Below are positions 1 through 6,953 of a stretch of DNA of 64,000 bases, piece after piece. The notes under the pieces were generated by a model. It had not been told where the DNA came from. It ran no database searches and saw nothing but the letters and a program-made list of their open reading frames with translations. Every line of letters starts with the position of its first letter. Position 1 is the stretch's first letter. Where the stretch lies: positions 1,435,654 through 1,499,653 of the forward strand of contig NZ_JACVPP010000001.1 of assembly GCF_018881815.1 (NCBI RefSeq), read 5' to 3'. This DNA comes from Polynucleobacter sp. MWH-HuK1. GTDB taxonomy: Bacteria > Pseudomonadota > Gammaproteobacteria > Burkholderiales > Burkholderiaceae. A program made the translations under genes and the position numbers.

Positions 1-1
1 G

Positions 2-352
2 AAATTAGCTGGCATCGTTGAGTTTTTTTTAGCCGCCGGCGCAATTTGGCGAGCTAGCTATCAAATTTATACAGGGGCAGAGCCCGAAGCCAATGCGATG
101 ATTTGGATTTCTGTATTGGCTTTAATAGTGAATGTAACTTGCCTATTTTTAATATCCAAGCGAAAGGATGACGGAGTTCATATGCGGGCAAGCTATATCT
201 TCTCCGCTAATGATGTTCTAGCCAATTTCGGTGTAATTATTGCTGGCGTATTAGTTGCTTGGCTTAACAGTCCGATTCCCGATTGGATTATTGGTTTAGC
301 TATTGGATTCTTGGTGTTAAGTGGTGCTATTCGGATTTTGAGATTGAGGTAA
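2..352 (+). CDS. Cation diffusion facilitator-type transporter, C-terminal part (cut by window edge)
   Basis: The reading frame is already open at base 2, so the start lies outside the window and only about 116 C-terminal residues are seen. They contain three or four hydrophobic segments and the stretch HMRASYIFSANDVLAN, which resembles the conserved TM5 region (H/D metal site) of CzcD-like cation efflux transporters. Such proteins exchange Zn2+/Co2+ or similar ions for protons in the inner membrane. The frame ends at a short Arg-rich tail. Family assignment is fairly secure; the metal cannot be read from this fragment. Confidence 0.75.
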   Translation, partial: KLAGIVEFFLAAGAIWRASYQIYTGAEPEANAMIWISVLALIVNVTCLFLISKRKDDGVHMRASYIFSANDVLANFGVIIAGVLVAWLNSPIPDWIIGLAIGFLVLSGAIRILRLR

Positions 353-526
353 AGCTAGGGGCAAAGACTGTCATTGGATGATGGAAAAACAAAATAATTG
401 AGGGAAAACTCCAATCAATTTTTATTAAAAATTCAAATTTATTTTTATGAGAAATTGCGAAAAGTATCAGGATCGCTCTAATTTTCTAATACACTTTCAA
501 TAATAAAAATAGCAGCCTAGGAAACA

Positions 527-1903
527 ATGTTTATCACTAAAGCAGTCTTTCCCGTTTTAATTACTCTATATGTGCTATGCGCTGGTCTGGTGTTTGTGTT
601 GATTAAAAATAATAGATCCGCAAGATTGTGGATCTATGGTTGTTTAAGCGTAGCATTTGGTTTGGGCTTAGTATTACTTAGGCCTAATTTCCCATCTTGG
701 CTAACTTACTCTGTAGCTAATTTTTTTACTTTGTTTGGCTGGTTTTTATTTTTTGTATCCCTTGAGGTTTTACTAACTAAAAAGACTACTACACTAAATT
801 GGATCCCCATAGTTGCTGCTTTACATGGGTTAATAATTGAAATGCTGTTTTATTTTCAAATTGAAAAATATACGGCTACCTATTTAAGTTTCGTTTGGTC
901 GATTATGAATTTCTGTTTCTTCTTGATCATTATCAAGTGGAATAGAGAAGGTGCGAATAAGTTTGTAAGGGTGATGGCTTATCTATTTTTAGCTACTTCC
1001 CTTGTATGGTTGTTTAACATTTTCATTGCCGTCAATCACAATATTAAATTTGTTATAGATGACAATGTTTCAAACTATTTGACATTAACTATTAATGCAA
1101 TGTTGGCAATATTGCGGCAATTGAATTATTTTGCTATTCACTATGATTTGATCAATACGGAAAAAGAACAAATCAAACGTCTTTTGACAGAACGTGAAAG
1201 CCTCATTGCCAGCTTATTGAAAGCTAATAAAACAGCTGCTACTGGTGCTTTATCTGCCTCAATTGCTCATGAGCTAAATCAACCCTTAGGCGCATCGAAC
1301 CTTAATATTCAGTTTCTAAAAATGAAATTAGACAAAGGGGTGCTAAATCCTGAATTGGGTAAAGAAGTTTTAGAGGCGCTCGAAGCCGACAATCAACGAG
1401 CTGCCACGATTGTGAAATCATTAAGATCAATTTTTACAGAAAGCGAATCTAATTCTGAGTTAGTCCGGTTGGGTGATTCGATTTCAATAGTATTAGATAT
1501 TGCAAGGCCAGAACTGAAAGCAAAGCATATTCAAATCCAGTTACGAGTTGACGAGGACTGTGTAATACGCGTCAACCCATCTGAAATAGAGCAGGTGATT
1601 CTTAATTTAGTTAATAACGCAGCACAGGCCCTAGCAAGTTCCGATACAGCAGAGCGTAGGATCACTATAGAGGCCAATAAAGTTGGCGCACAGGTTCTGC
1701 TAGCCGTTTCCGATAATGGCTCTGGTGTTCCTGACAAATTCAAAAGTCAACTTTTTGAGCTTTTAAATACCACTAAGAAGACTGGTATGGGCCTAGGGCT
1801 ATGGTTGTGTAAGCATATTGTTACTAGATATGGCGGCTCTATTCATTACGAGGATGCCATTGGTGGTGGTGCGAAATTTGTGGTGAAGTTGCCAGCAAAT
1901 TAG
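527..1903 (+). CDS. Membrane sensor histidine kinase
   Basis: 458 residues. The first ~205 are mostly hydrophobic (about six or seven membrane segments) with no large periplasmic domain. A short coiled linker follows, then a HisKA domain with H-box SIAHELNQP (phospho-acceptor His248) and an HATPase_c domain with N-box NLVNNAAQA (~360-368), DNGSG (396-400) and GMGLG (420-424). It should autophosphorylate and pass phosphate to a response regulator. The nearest candidate partner is the FixJ-like regulator on the other strand at 2.7-3.4 kb, but a tRNA-fragment junction lies between them, so the pairing is only inferred. The signal is unknown. Confidence 0.85.
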   Translation: MFITKAVFPVLITLYVLCAGLVFVLIKNNRSARLWIYGCLSVAFGLGLVLLRPNFPSWLTYSVANFFTLFGWFLFFVSLEVLLTKKTTTLNWIPIVAALHGLIIEMLFYFQIEKYTATYLSFVWSIMNFCFFLIIIKWNREGANKFVRVMAYLFLATSLVWLFNIFIAVNHNIKFVIDDNVSNYLTLTINAMLAILRQLNYFAIHYDLINTEKEQIKRLLTERESLIASLLKANKTAATGALSASIAHELNQPLGASNLNIQFLKMKLDKGVLNPELGKEVLEALEADNQRAATIVKSLRSIFTESESNSELVRLGDSISIVLDIARPELKAKHIQIQLRVDEDCVIRVNPSEIEQVILNLVNNAAQALASSDTAERRITIEANKVGAQVLLAVSDNGSGVPDKFKSQLFELLNTTKKTGMGLGLWLCKHIVTRYGGSIHYEDAIGGGAKFVVKLPAN

Positions 1904-1975
1904 CCCAATGGCTAATTGACCAAGCTTGCCTATGGTGAAAACATAAAGCCCTAATTGTTATAGCTTGTGGGTTTT

Positions 1976-2287
1976 ATGAATTTAGCGCACATTCAATCTT
2001 TCAGGCAGCTAGGTAAGCGTCTTCGCGAAGAGCGAGAGATGCGTGGCCTGACATTACCTGCAATCGCAAGCTCGTGCGGTTTGGCAATTCAAGAAATTGT
2101 TCGGATTGAGAATGGTGAATTATTGGGATTCAGACAAGCACTCGAAGATACTTTAAATAATGCTCACATTTATGCCGAAGCATTAGATATTGAATTGGGG
2201 GGTATAGGGAGACAAAAAGCCGAGGCTGTAACAATAAATGCTCAAAACGATGAGGTCTACATCCCAGCTTTTTTAAGAAAAAAATAA
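1976..2287 (+). CDS. Small helix-turn-helix (XRE/RodZ-type) protein
   Basis: About 103 residues. Residues ~10-70 fit a lambda-repressor-like HTH (KRLREEREMRGLTLPAIAS, then GLAIQEIVRIENGE), the version seen at the N-terminus of RodZ-like proteins. No membrane segment or sensor domain follows, so it is a stand-alone DNA-binding protein or a truncated relative. I prefer the ATG at 1976 over the in-frame GTG nine bases upstream; neither has a strong Shine-Dalgarno. Two hairpins with T-rich tails follow the stop. Target unknown. Confidence 0.65.
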   Translation: MNLAHIQSFRQLGKRLREEREMRGLTLPAIASSCGLAIQEIVRIENGELLGFRQALEDTLNNAHIYAEALDIELGGIGRQKAEAVTINAQNDEVYIPAFLRKK

Positions 2288-2320
2288 CTATTATTTCGGC
2301 TTGCCCGCTCCTACGGGTTT

Positions 2321-2357
2321 AACCACTTTCAGTGAAAGCTTAAAGTGGTTTTATTTT
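2321..2357 (+). terminator. Rho-independent terminator after the HTH gene
   Basis: 9-bp arms AACCACTTT (2321-2329) and AAAGTGGTT (2342-2350) with a 12-base loop, then TTATTTTG. It is placed just after the HTH gene. The T tract is interrupted by one A. Confidence 0.6.
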
Positions 2358-2376
2358 GTCGGCTTACCCGACAAAA
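2354..2376. terminator. Second hairpin, possibly a bidirectional terminator
   Basis: 9-bp arms TTTTGTCGG and CCGACAAAA around a 5-base loop. The arms begin with T4 and end with A4, so it could terminate either strand. The same 7-bp core TTGTCGG/CCGACAA recurs with a different loop at 30334-30352, beside the second tRNA-Lys fragment. Confidence 0.4.
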
Positions 2377-2505
2377 CACCATGACCGTCCCATAAAGAGA
2401 CGCTTATAGTTCAAGCGGTCCTCCAGCGTAGAACATCCTTACCCACTAAATCCTGACAAGGTCATTTATTGTTTCCATCAGCAACCACTTTCACGCGAAC
2501 CAAAT

Positions 2506-2589
2506 GAAAAAGCCCCTAGATTTCTCCAGAGGCTTTTGTATAACTGGTGGGTCGGGCGAGATTCGAACTCGCGACCAACGGATTAAAAG
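2506..2589 (-). repeat. tRNA-Lys 3' fragment plus terminator, att-like direct repeat (left copy)
   Basis: On the minus strand, 2589 to 2545 reads the 3' 45 bases of tRNA-Lys(UUU): end of the anticodon loop (CTTTTAATCC), variable region, T-arm with GTTCGAATC, acceptor 3' strand and CCA. The tRNA terminator hairpin follows (GCC/GGC arms, then T5; 2537-2507). The 5' half of the tRNA is absent. An 84-bp copy with 4 mismatches lies at 30090-30173 in the same orientation. This is the scar left when an element inserts at a tRNA 3' end and restores an intact tRNA at its far end. Confidence 0.85.
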
Positions 2590-2713
2590 AAGTCGTGCCT
2601 CTTCAAAAACCTATATAGCATAAGGCTTTGAGAGACCAAAAAATGAGTGTGCGATTGACTGTGCGATTGCTTTTTGGTGCAAAGTTCGAATCCAGCGGTC
2701 GGATTTTGTCCTG

Positions 2714-3361
2714 TTAATGATATTGCTGGTTTGTTATAGAGAGTTTGAGAAGGGTTGCCGCTCTATTGACGCCAAGTTTATCCATTACATTAGCGCGATG
2801 TGCTTCTACGGTTTTCAGTGAGATGTGTAGATTTTGACCAACTTGTTTGTTGGTGCAACCTGCAGTAAGGCACTCCAAAACTTCCCGCTCTCGTTTGGTG
2901 AGAGTTTTGAGTTTGTTGCGTATGGAATTTAATTCCATATGTTTTTGATAGTCGCTATATGCTTTATCCAGCATTTCATTTGCTAGCTTACAAATGAGAT
3001 CTTCTTTGTAGGGCTTTTCAATAAAGTCTTGAGCGCCTTGTTTGATAGCTTGGACCGCTAGTGCAACATCAGCATAGCCGGTAATGAAAGCAGCTGGTAG
3101 TAAATAGCGCTGTTTAATTAACTGAGTATATAGTTCAAGACCGCTCATTCCGGGCAAGCGGTGATCAAGCAATAAGCAAGCTGGAATTGCTGGGTCTGCA
3201 TTTTGTAGGGCAAGCAAAAACCGCTCGGCACTTTCATGGGGGCTCACCTTAAATCCATTGCTTTCTAGTAGCCAGACTAAGGATTCCCGAGCATCCTCGT
3301 CATCGTCCACTATATAAATGACGCCAGTTTTAAGGGGGATAGATTGAGCATTCAGAGGCAT
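2714..3361 (-). CDS. FixJ/TtrR-type two-component response regulator
   Basis: 215 residues from the chosen ATG. The N-terminal receiver domain has the acidic pair VDDDED (~18-23), phospho-acceptor Asp66 in LLLDHRLPG and Lys117 in FIEKPY. The C-terminal LuxR/GerE HTH (~150-205) includes LTKREREVLECL and ISLKTVEAHRANVMDKL. FixJ-family regulators activate respiratory operons when phosphorylated. AAAGGTG lies 7 bases upstream of the ATG at 3361; an ATG at 3394, preceded by AGAAGG, would add 11 residues and is also possible. No kinase gene is adjacent; the membrane kinase at 0.5-1.9 kb is a candidate partner. Confidence 0.85.
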   Translation of the reverse strand: MPLNAQSIPLKTGVIYIVDDDEDARESLVWLLESNGFKVSPHESAERFLLALQNADPAIPACLLLDHRLPGMSGLELYTQLIKQRYLLPAAFITGYADVALAVQAIKQGAQDFIEKPYKEDLICKLANEMLDKAYSDYQKHMELNSIRNKLKTLTKREREVLECLTAGCTNKQVGQNLHISLKTVEAHRANVMDKLGVNRAATLLKLSITNQQYH

Positions 3362-3438
3362 GACTAACACCTTTACTTGATGGATTACCATCATAGGCGC
3401 CTTCTAAAGCCTATTAATTGGGAGTTACCCTAAAATAT

Positions 3439-3512
3439 GTTGCTTTGCAGCAAAAAATGCTTGCCTTTGGTGCTAGTCCCTTTTAAAATGGTGCATCGCA
3501 GCAAAATGCTGC
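3439..3512. promoter_or_regulatory. Probable PhaR-type operator upstream of the phasin gene
   Basis: A perfect inverted repeat GCAGCA-AAA-TGCTGC sits at 3498-3512, 25 bases before the phasin start. A related TGC-rich stretch (TTTGCAGCA ... TGCTTGC) lies at 3442-3464. PhaR repressors of phasin genes bind TGC-rich palindromes of this kind. Assignment rests on motif type and position only. Confidence 0.5.
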
Positions 3513-3537
3513 CTATACTCTGCTTAAAGGAAATATC

Positions 3538-4107
3538 ATGTTTCAAAACCAAGTAAATGCCCAAGTAGCACAAGCACAAGCTAAAGCTGTTGAAAACGCT
3601 AAACAATTGGCTCAAGTAGCCGCAAACTGCGCCCAAGAATTGGCTGAAATTAACCAAGCCGCTGCTAAAGATGCTGTTGCTGCTGCTCAAGAAACCAGCG
3701 CAAAGCTGTTAGCCGTAAAAGATCCACAGCAATTGGCTAAATTGGCTCAGCCAGAAGCTGCTCAAGAAGCTTTGCAATATGCCGCTCAGTATCAAGCTAA
3801 GGTAAAGAAAGTAGTTCAAAACGGTAACCATGAAGTTGCTGAAATCGTGGACGCTTCTATTGATGAGGCTCGCGCTGAATTAGTAAAGTTCGTTAAAGAA
3901 GCGACTAAGTCTGCTCCAGCAGGTTCTGAAGCATTTGTATCTGCATTTAAAACTGCTTTTGAAACTTCATTGCAACAGTTTGATGCTGCTCGTGCACATG
4001 CTACTGAAGCATTTGCAACTTATGAAAAGAATGTTGACGATGCATTGGCAACTTTGCAAGCCCAAGCTGGCGTCGCTAAGCCTGCTAAAGCTCGTAAAAC
4101 TGCATAA
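3538..4107 (+). CDS. Phasin family protein (PHA granule-associated)
   Basis: 189 residues, Ala/Gln/Lys-rich and almost wholly amphipathic helix. The N-terminal half (QVAQAQAKAVENAKQLAQ) and following helices match the phasin_2/PhaP pattern, and the tail is basic (AKPAKARKTA), as in many granule-binding phasins. Phasins coat polyhydroxyalkanoate granules and control their size. AAAGGA precedes the ATG, and a strong terminator follows at 4129-4158, so it is a single-gene unit. The TGC palindromes upstream suggest PhaR repression. No PHA synthase gene is in the window. Confidence 0.88.
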   Translation: MFQNQVNAQVAQAQAKAVENAKQLAQVAANCAQELAEINQAAAKDAVAAAQETSAKLLAVKDPQQLAKLAQPEAAQEALQYAAQYQAKVKKVVQNGNHEVAEIVDASIDEARAELVKFVKEATKSAPAGSEAFVSAFKTAFETSLQQFDAARAHATEAFATYEKNVDDALATLQAQAGVAKPAKARKTA

Positions 4108-4128
4108 TTGAGTTTTCTGTTTTCAATG

Positions 4129-4158
4129 AAAGCCGCCCACTAATGGCGGCTTTTTCTT
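4129..4158 (+). terminator. Terminator after the phasin gene
   Basis: 9-bp arms AAAGCCGCC / GGCGGCTTT around a 7-base loop, followed by a T-rich tail. Confidence 0.85.
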
Positions 4159-4173
4159 TGGACTTCATGGGCT

Positions 4174-4485
4174 ATGCCAACCATCACAAGCAAAATTGAT
4201 CCATTAGTAAGCCGCCTTAATCAGCGGGCAATAGATGCGCAAGTAGATTTTCTTGCGCAGGGCAGGGCATTGATAAGCGAGTGGTTACGGGCGACAGATC
4301 AGGAAGGTAATTTTGAATTGGCGGTAGATTGGCTATTGGGTAACGGTGCGGATCGTTACTTTAATGACAATCGAGAGGTGCTCGCAGTAATAGTCATGCG
4401 TAATGCCATGCAGTTATTTGAGATTCGCGATAGTGCTACTGAAGACGTCTACCAAGATGCAAGAAATTGGTTTGAGGTAAGTTAA
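4174..4485 (+). CDS. Hypothetical protein
   Basis: 103 residues, no recognised family. It is helical and acidic, with an Asp/Glu-rich C-terminus and no signal peptide, membrane segment or Cys. It starts 16 bases past the phasin terminator and overlaps the convergent gene on the minus strand by four bases at the stop codons. That tight convergence supports both as real genes. Function unknown. Confidence 0.55.
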   Translation: MPTITSKIDPLVSRLNQRAIDAQVDFLAQGRALISEWLRATDQEGNFELAVDWLLGNGADRYFNDNREVLAVIVMRNAMQLFEIRDSATEDVYQDARNWFEVS

Positions 4486-4835
4486 GTAACTTTCTTCAAC
4501 TTTTCTGCAATGATTTTGAGGGCCTGCTCAGCAGTCTTAGCAGGCTTTCCACTACCTGATTTACCAATGACAAAGTAGTGTTCCTTGTGAATATAAATGT
4601 GAAGATAAAGCTCATTCTTATTTGCGCCAATGACTATTTGTAAAACGGGCTCATTACTTGCGTGATCAAAAGTCTCGGTAAATGAAGTAAATCCCAAATC
4701 ATGGGCGTGTTGATCCGCTAAATCCCGAATGAGATTGCTAATGCCTTCAACGAGATTGCAATATTCCCTGTAAAAGACGGGATTGGTATGCCGAAGCTCT
4801 GCAACAGCTATAGCGTGTAGGGTGCTAGAAGCCAT
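4482..4835 (-). CDS. Hypothetical protein
   Basis: 117 residues. The N-terminal half is helical and His-rich (ADQHAHDLGF). The C-terminal half has alternating hydrophobic strands (LQIVIGANKNELYLHIYIH) and ends in a Lys-rich helix. I recognise no domain. It follows another small minus-strand gene by two bases, so the two probably share a transcript. Confidence 0.55.
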   Translation of the reverse strand: MASSTLHAIAVAELRHTNPVFYREYCNLVEGISNLIRDLADQHAHDLGFTSFTETFDHASNEPVLQIVIGANKNELYLHIYIHKEHYFVIGKSGSGKPAKTAEQALKIIAEKLKKVT

Positions 4836-4837
4836 GG

Positions 4838-5035
4838 CTATTGAATGATCTCCAGATGAACGTATGCGTCTAAATTGGCCATTGTGTCGCGCTTATCTAA
4901 AACAGCTAATCGTAAAGCTTCTTGTTTAAAGTCTTCAAGGCTCGGATGCGAGCCATCACCGCCTAATGAGACGATGTATGTCCAGAGCACTTGGCTTCTT
5001 TGATCTTTGCGGTAGATATCGACAATCCGCTTCAT
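4838..5035 (-). CDS. Hypothetical small protein
   Basis: 65 residues, starting MKRIVDIYRKD. GGGGG lies a few bases upstream of the ATG on the minus strand. It probably forms a two-gene unit with the following 117-residue protein (two-base gap). No domain recognised; soluble and mixed-charge. Confidence 0.5.
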   Translation of the reverse strand: MKRIVDIYRKDQRSQVLWTYIVSLGGDGSHPSLEDFKQEALRLAVLDKRDTMANLDAYVHLEIIQ

Positions 5036-5190
5036 CTATCCCCCTTAAAAATGACTATACGCCCAGATTTAAGATATTGGTTCTAATTTTTATAATGCAC
5101 CGCCGCAAAACGAAGTGCGTTTTCAATGAGTATGAGTTTGACTTGACTGTGGTCAATGATTGCTATGTAGAAATTGCATAAGATCTTTCA

Positions 5191-5529
5191 ATGTCAAGTG
5201 CGTATATTCGCTTTTTAAATCTCATTGATGCGCTCGATCGCATGAATCCCGGCCGCGCATTAGATTGCCTGGAGATTGAGTTACTTGAATACATCATGGC
5301 GCAGAATTCGAAAAACAATTCTTTATTGGTTGGCGATCTGATTGGTCTAAGCCATTTAGGCTCACAAGCTACCTTGCATGGCAGACTTAAAAATCTGTCT
5401 GCACAAGGCTACATTAAATTAATTTCTGACAAAGCGGATGCTCGTAAAAAATTCGTAATCCCCACTCAGCTTACGATTAAGTATGTGAAATTTATGTCTG
5501 ATTGCTTGGAGAAGAGTTTGAGATCTTAA
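5191..5529 (+). CDS. MarR-like winged-helix regulator
   Basis: 112 residues. An N-terminal dimerisation-type helix precedes a winged helix: LLEYIMA, VGDLIGLSHLGSQATLHGRLKNLSAQGYIKL with the recognition helix around LGSQATLHGRL, then a charged wing (SDKADARKKFVIPT). The layout fits small MarR-type regulators. It stands alone between the minus-strand pair and a terminator at 5646-5672. The ligand and targets are not evident. Confidence 0.7.
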   Translation: MSSAYIRFLNLIDALDRMNPGRALDCLEIELLEYIMAQNSKNNSLLVGDLIGLSHLGSQATLHGRLKNLSAQGYIKLISDKADARKKFVIPTQLTIKYVKFMSDCLEKSLRS

Positions 5530-5563
5530 TTAAAATGGCGGCCTTCGGGTTGGTATTTTTTTG

Positions 5564-5584
5564 AGCGTTACTTTAAGTAACGCT
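5564..5584. repeat. 21-bp near-perfect palindrome, copy 1
   Basis: Arms AGCGTTACTT and AAGTAACGCT around a single T. A second copy with A at the centre is at 27237-27257. The flanking bases differ, so only the palindrome is shared. The two copies bracket all nitrate genes of the island. Confidence 0.7.
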
Positions 5585-5645
5585 TGTCTCATCTAAATAT
5601 CAAGTGTAGGATTTAGCTAGTCTCCTCCATATTGGTATATGGTTT

Positions 5646-5672
5646 ATACCCGCTCATAGGCGGGTATTTTTT
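5646..5672 (+). terminator. Terminator between convergent genes
   Basis: 8-bp arms ATACCCGC / GCGGGTAT with a 6-base loop, then a T6 run on the plus strand. It lies right at the 3' end of the minus-strand membrane protein gene. Confidence 0.8.
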
Positions 5673-6144
5673 AATAAAAAAATCCGTGAGCACCCAAAAC
5701 GGAGGCAATTATTGTGACTAGACTTAATAGCAAAATAATTGCATGCACAATTTGAGTTTTTTGTAGGTTAGTGATGTTGTGCCCATTCTTGACCATCTTT
5801 CCATGATCTTTTAAGAAAAATGGTTCCACTATAAAAAGAGCAAGAAAGAAGAGTGCCCAAACAAAAACCATGGCATGCATCCAGAAGTATTGGATTTCTG
5901 TAAAGCGGTTCCAGGCATTCAGTTTATAGATCATATAGAACCCACTAATGCCTGCTAACAAGACCATTACTCTGGCGATATTGGCAAATCTATTTTCAAT
6001 GGCATTAAAAATGGCCAATTGATCAACGCGAAACGAGGTTCGTCTAAGAGTGGGAATAAGTACTAGCGTAACAAAAGTAACGCCACCCATCCAAATCACT
6101 ACGCTAACAATATGTATTGCTCTTGCGATAGTTAAGTCGTTCAT
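5671..6144 (-). CDS. CopD/DUF2269-like inner-membrane protein
   Basis: 157 residues with four hydrophobic segments. The N-terminus has ARAIHIVSVVIWMGGVTFV, a His-containing first helix typical of CopD-like and related heme or copper membrane proteins. Further His residues occur in helix 3 (FWMHAMVF) and helix 4 (IVHAIILL), so heme or metal binding is plausible. The ATG at 6144 is chosen because upstream codons overlap the preceding gene in another frame. It follows the DUF3079 gene by four bases, so they likely form one transcript. Confidence 0.65.
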   Translation of the reverse strand: MNDLTIARAIHIVSVVIWMGGVTFVTLVLIPTLRRTSFRVDQLAIFNAIENRFANIARVMVLLAGISGFYMIYKLNAWNRFTEIQYFWMHAMVFVWALFFLALFIVEPFFLKDHGKMVKNGHNITNLQKTQIVHAIILLLSLVTIIASVLGAHGFFY

Positions 6145-6148
6145 GGAG

Positions 6149-6340
6149 CTATTGTGGGTTCTTGAGTAATTCTCGATTATCCATGCCCCACGTTTCCCAA
6201 CCCTCGCCAAATAGTTCATATGGATGTTGAGCTCGATCTGAGCCATTTCCACAAGCCATTGAGTTTGAAGGGCAATACCTCTCACACCCCCAGCAGACGC
6301 GTTCAGGGTGCGGCGGATTGATTGGAAACTTCTTTTGCAT
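6149..6340 (-). CDS. DUF3079 domain protein
   Basis: 63 residues from the ATG at 6340. The core HPERVCWGCERYCP, followed by MACGNGSD and QHPYELFG, is the DUF3079 signature: small Cys-rich proteins of unknown role found in beta- and gammaproteobacteria. The Cys pattern CxxCxxxC plus a later Cys suggests metal binding (inference). An in-frame TTG at 6361 is the alternative start. It is co-directional with the membrane protein four bases downstream. Confidence 0.8.
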   Translation of the reverse strand: MQKKFPINPPHPERVCWGCERYCPSNSMACGNGSDRAQHPYELFGEGWETWGMDNRELLKNPQ

Positions 6341-6377
6341 GATGTGCTCATTAAATTCCAATTAGCTGGATTGGCAT

Positions 6378-6391
6378 TTGATCTATCGCAA
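6378..6391. promoter_or_regulatory. Possible FNR/NnrR-type half-conserved box
   Basis: TTGAT-CTAT-CGCAA matches 8 of 10 positions of TTGAT-N4-ATCAA. It lies between the divergent DUF3079 and PAS genes. One half-site is perfect and the other weak, so this is tentative. Confidence 0.3.
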
Positions 6392-6516
6392 ATGAAAGGG
6401 TGTTTTGATGATTTATTAGAAACCTTACTTTTTTACATAGTTCTATCGGGCTATATCAAACCCCACCCATTATTAGGAAAATGTTCCAAATTTGTAATTT
6501 TTAGATAGAGGCTTCT

Positions 6517-6942
6517 ATGTCAAATCAGGTGAATTTTGAACAGCTAGCAAATGTTATGGGCGATGGGGTAGTAATTTCCGATGCCAAAGGGGATATTGTT
6601 TTTTGGAATGCTGCAGCAGAGCGCATTTTTGGATATAGCTCTAGTGAAGCTTTGGGAAAAAGCCTGGACATCATTACGCCTGATCGTTTTAGAGAGCGTC
6701 ACTGGGATGGCTATAAAAAATCAATGGATACAGGAACCACCCGTTATGGCACAACACTATTGACAGTACCCGCCTTGCATAAAGAAGGTAAGCCTTTGTC
6801 TATTGCCTTTACCGTAGCCATGTTGACCGATGCCTCTGGCAAAGTTACTGGAATTGCCGCTGTAGTGAGAGATGATACTGAGCGATTCCAAAATGATCGG
6901 GCTTTAAAGAAGCGCATTGCGGAGTTAGAGGCGAAGTCTTAA
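6517..6942 (+). CDS. Single-domain PAS sensor protein
   Basis: 141 residues. One PAS domain (~5-120: GVVISDAKGDIVFWNAAAER, FGYSSSEALGKSL, then a core ending VRDDTERF) is followed by a short coiled-coil tail. There is no kinase, cyclase or HTH. The FG-region segment RHWDGYKKSMDTGTTR, with His62, resembles the place where the heme-ligating His sits in FixL-type PAS domains, so a heme or redox sensor is possible but unproven. It starts an apparent operon: nnrS begins 11 bases after its stop. Confidence 0.85.
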   Translation: MSNQVNFEQLANVMGDGVVISDAKGDIVFWNAAAERIFGYSSSEALGKSLDIITPDRFRERHWDGYKKSMDTGTTRYGTTLLTVPALHKEGKPLSIAFTVAMLTDASGKVTGIAAVVRDDTERFQNDRALKKRIAELEAKS

Positions 6943-6953
6943 GGCTAATTGAC

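Larger units (their letters stand above)
2288..2713. other. Gene-free junction: tandem hairpins, tRNA-Lys fragment, doublet repeat
   Basis: 426 bases with no convincing gene. It holds the terminator-like hairpins at 2321-2357 and 2354-2376 and a tRNA-Lys 3' fragment with its terminator (2506-2589). Near 2646-2670 the 10-mer TGTGCGATTG occurs twice, 3 bases apart, followed by the tRNA-like string GTTCGAATCC near 2684. The right-hand part looks like the edge of an inserted element. The doublet could be arm-type integrase sites or the tail of a lost integrase gene; this is inference. Confidence 0.5.

Noticed and set aside
3430-3690. Minus-strand frame antisense to the phasin start
   Set aside because: Shadow of the phasin reading frame and promoter; no ribosome site.
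5095-5181. 28-codon plus-strand frame before the MarR-like gene
   Set aside because: Its ATG lies in a TATAAT-like promoter element; too short and without ribosome site.
6308-6508. 66-codon plus-strand frame before the PAS gene
   Set aside because: Overlaps the start of the DUF3079 gene antisense, has no ribosome site and covers the regulatory region.
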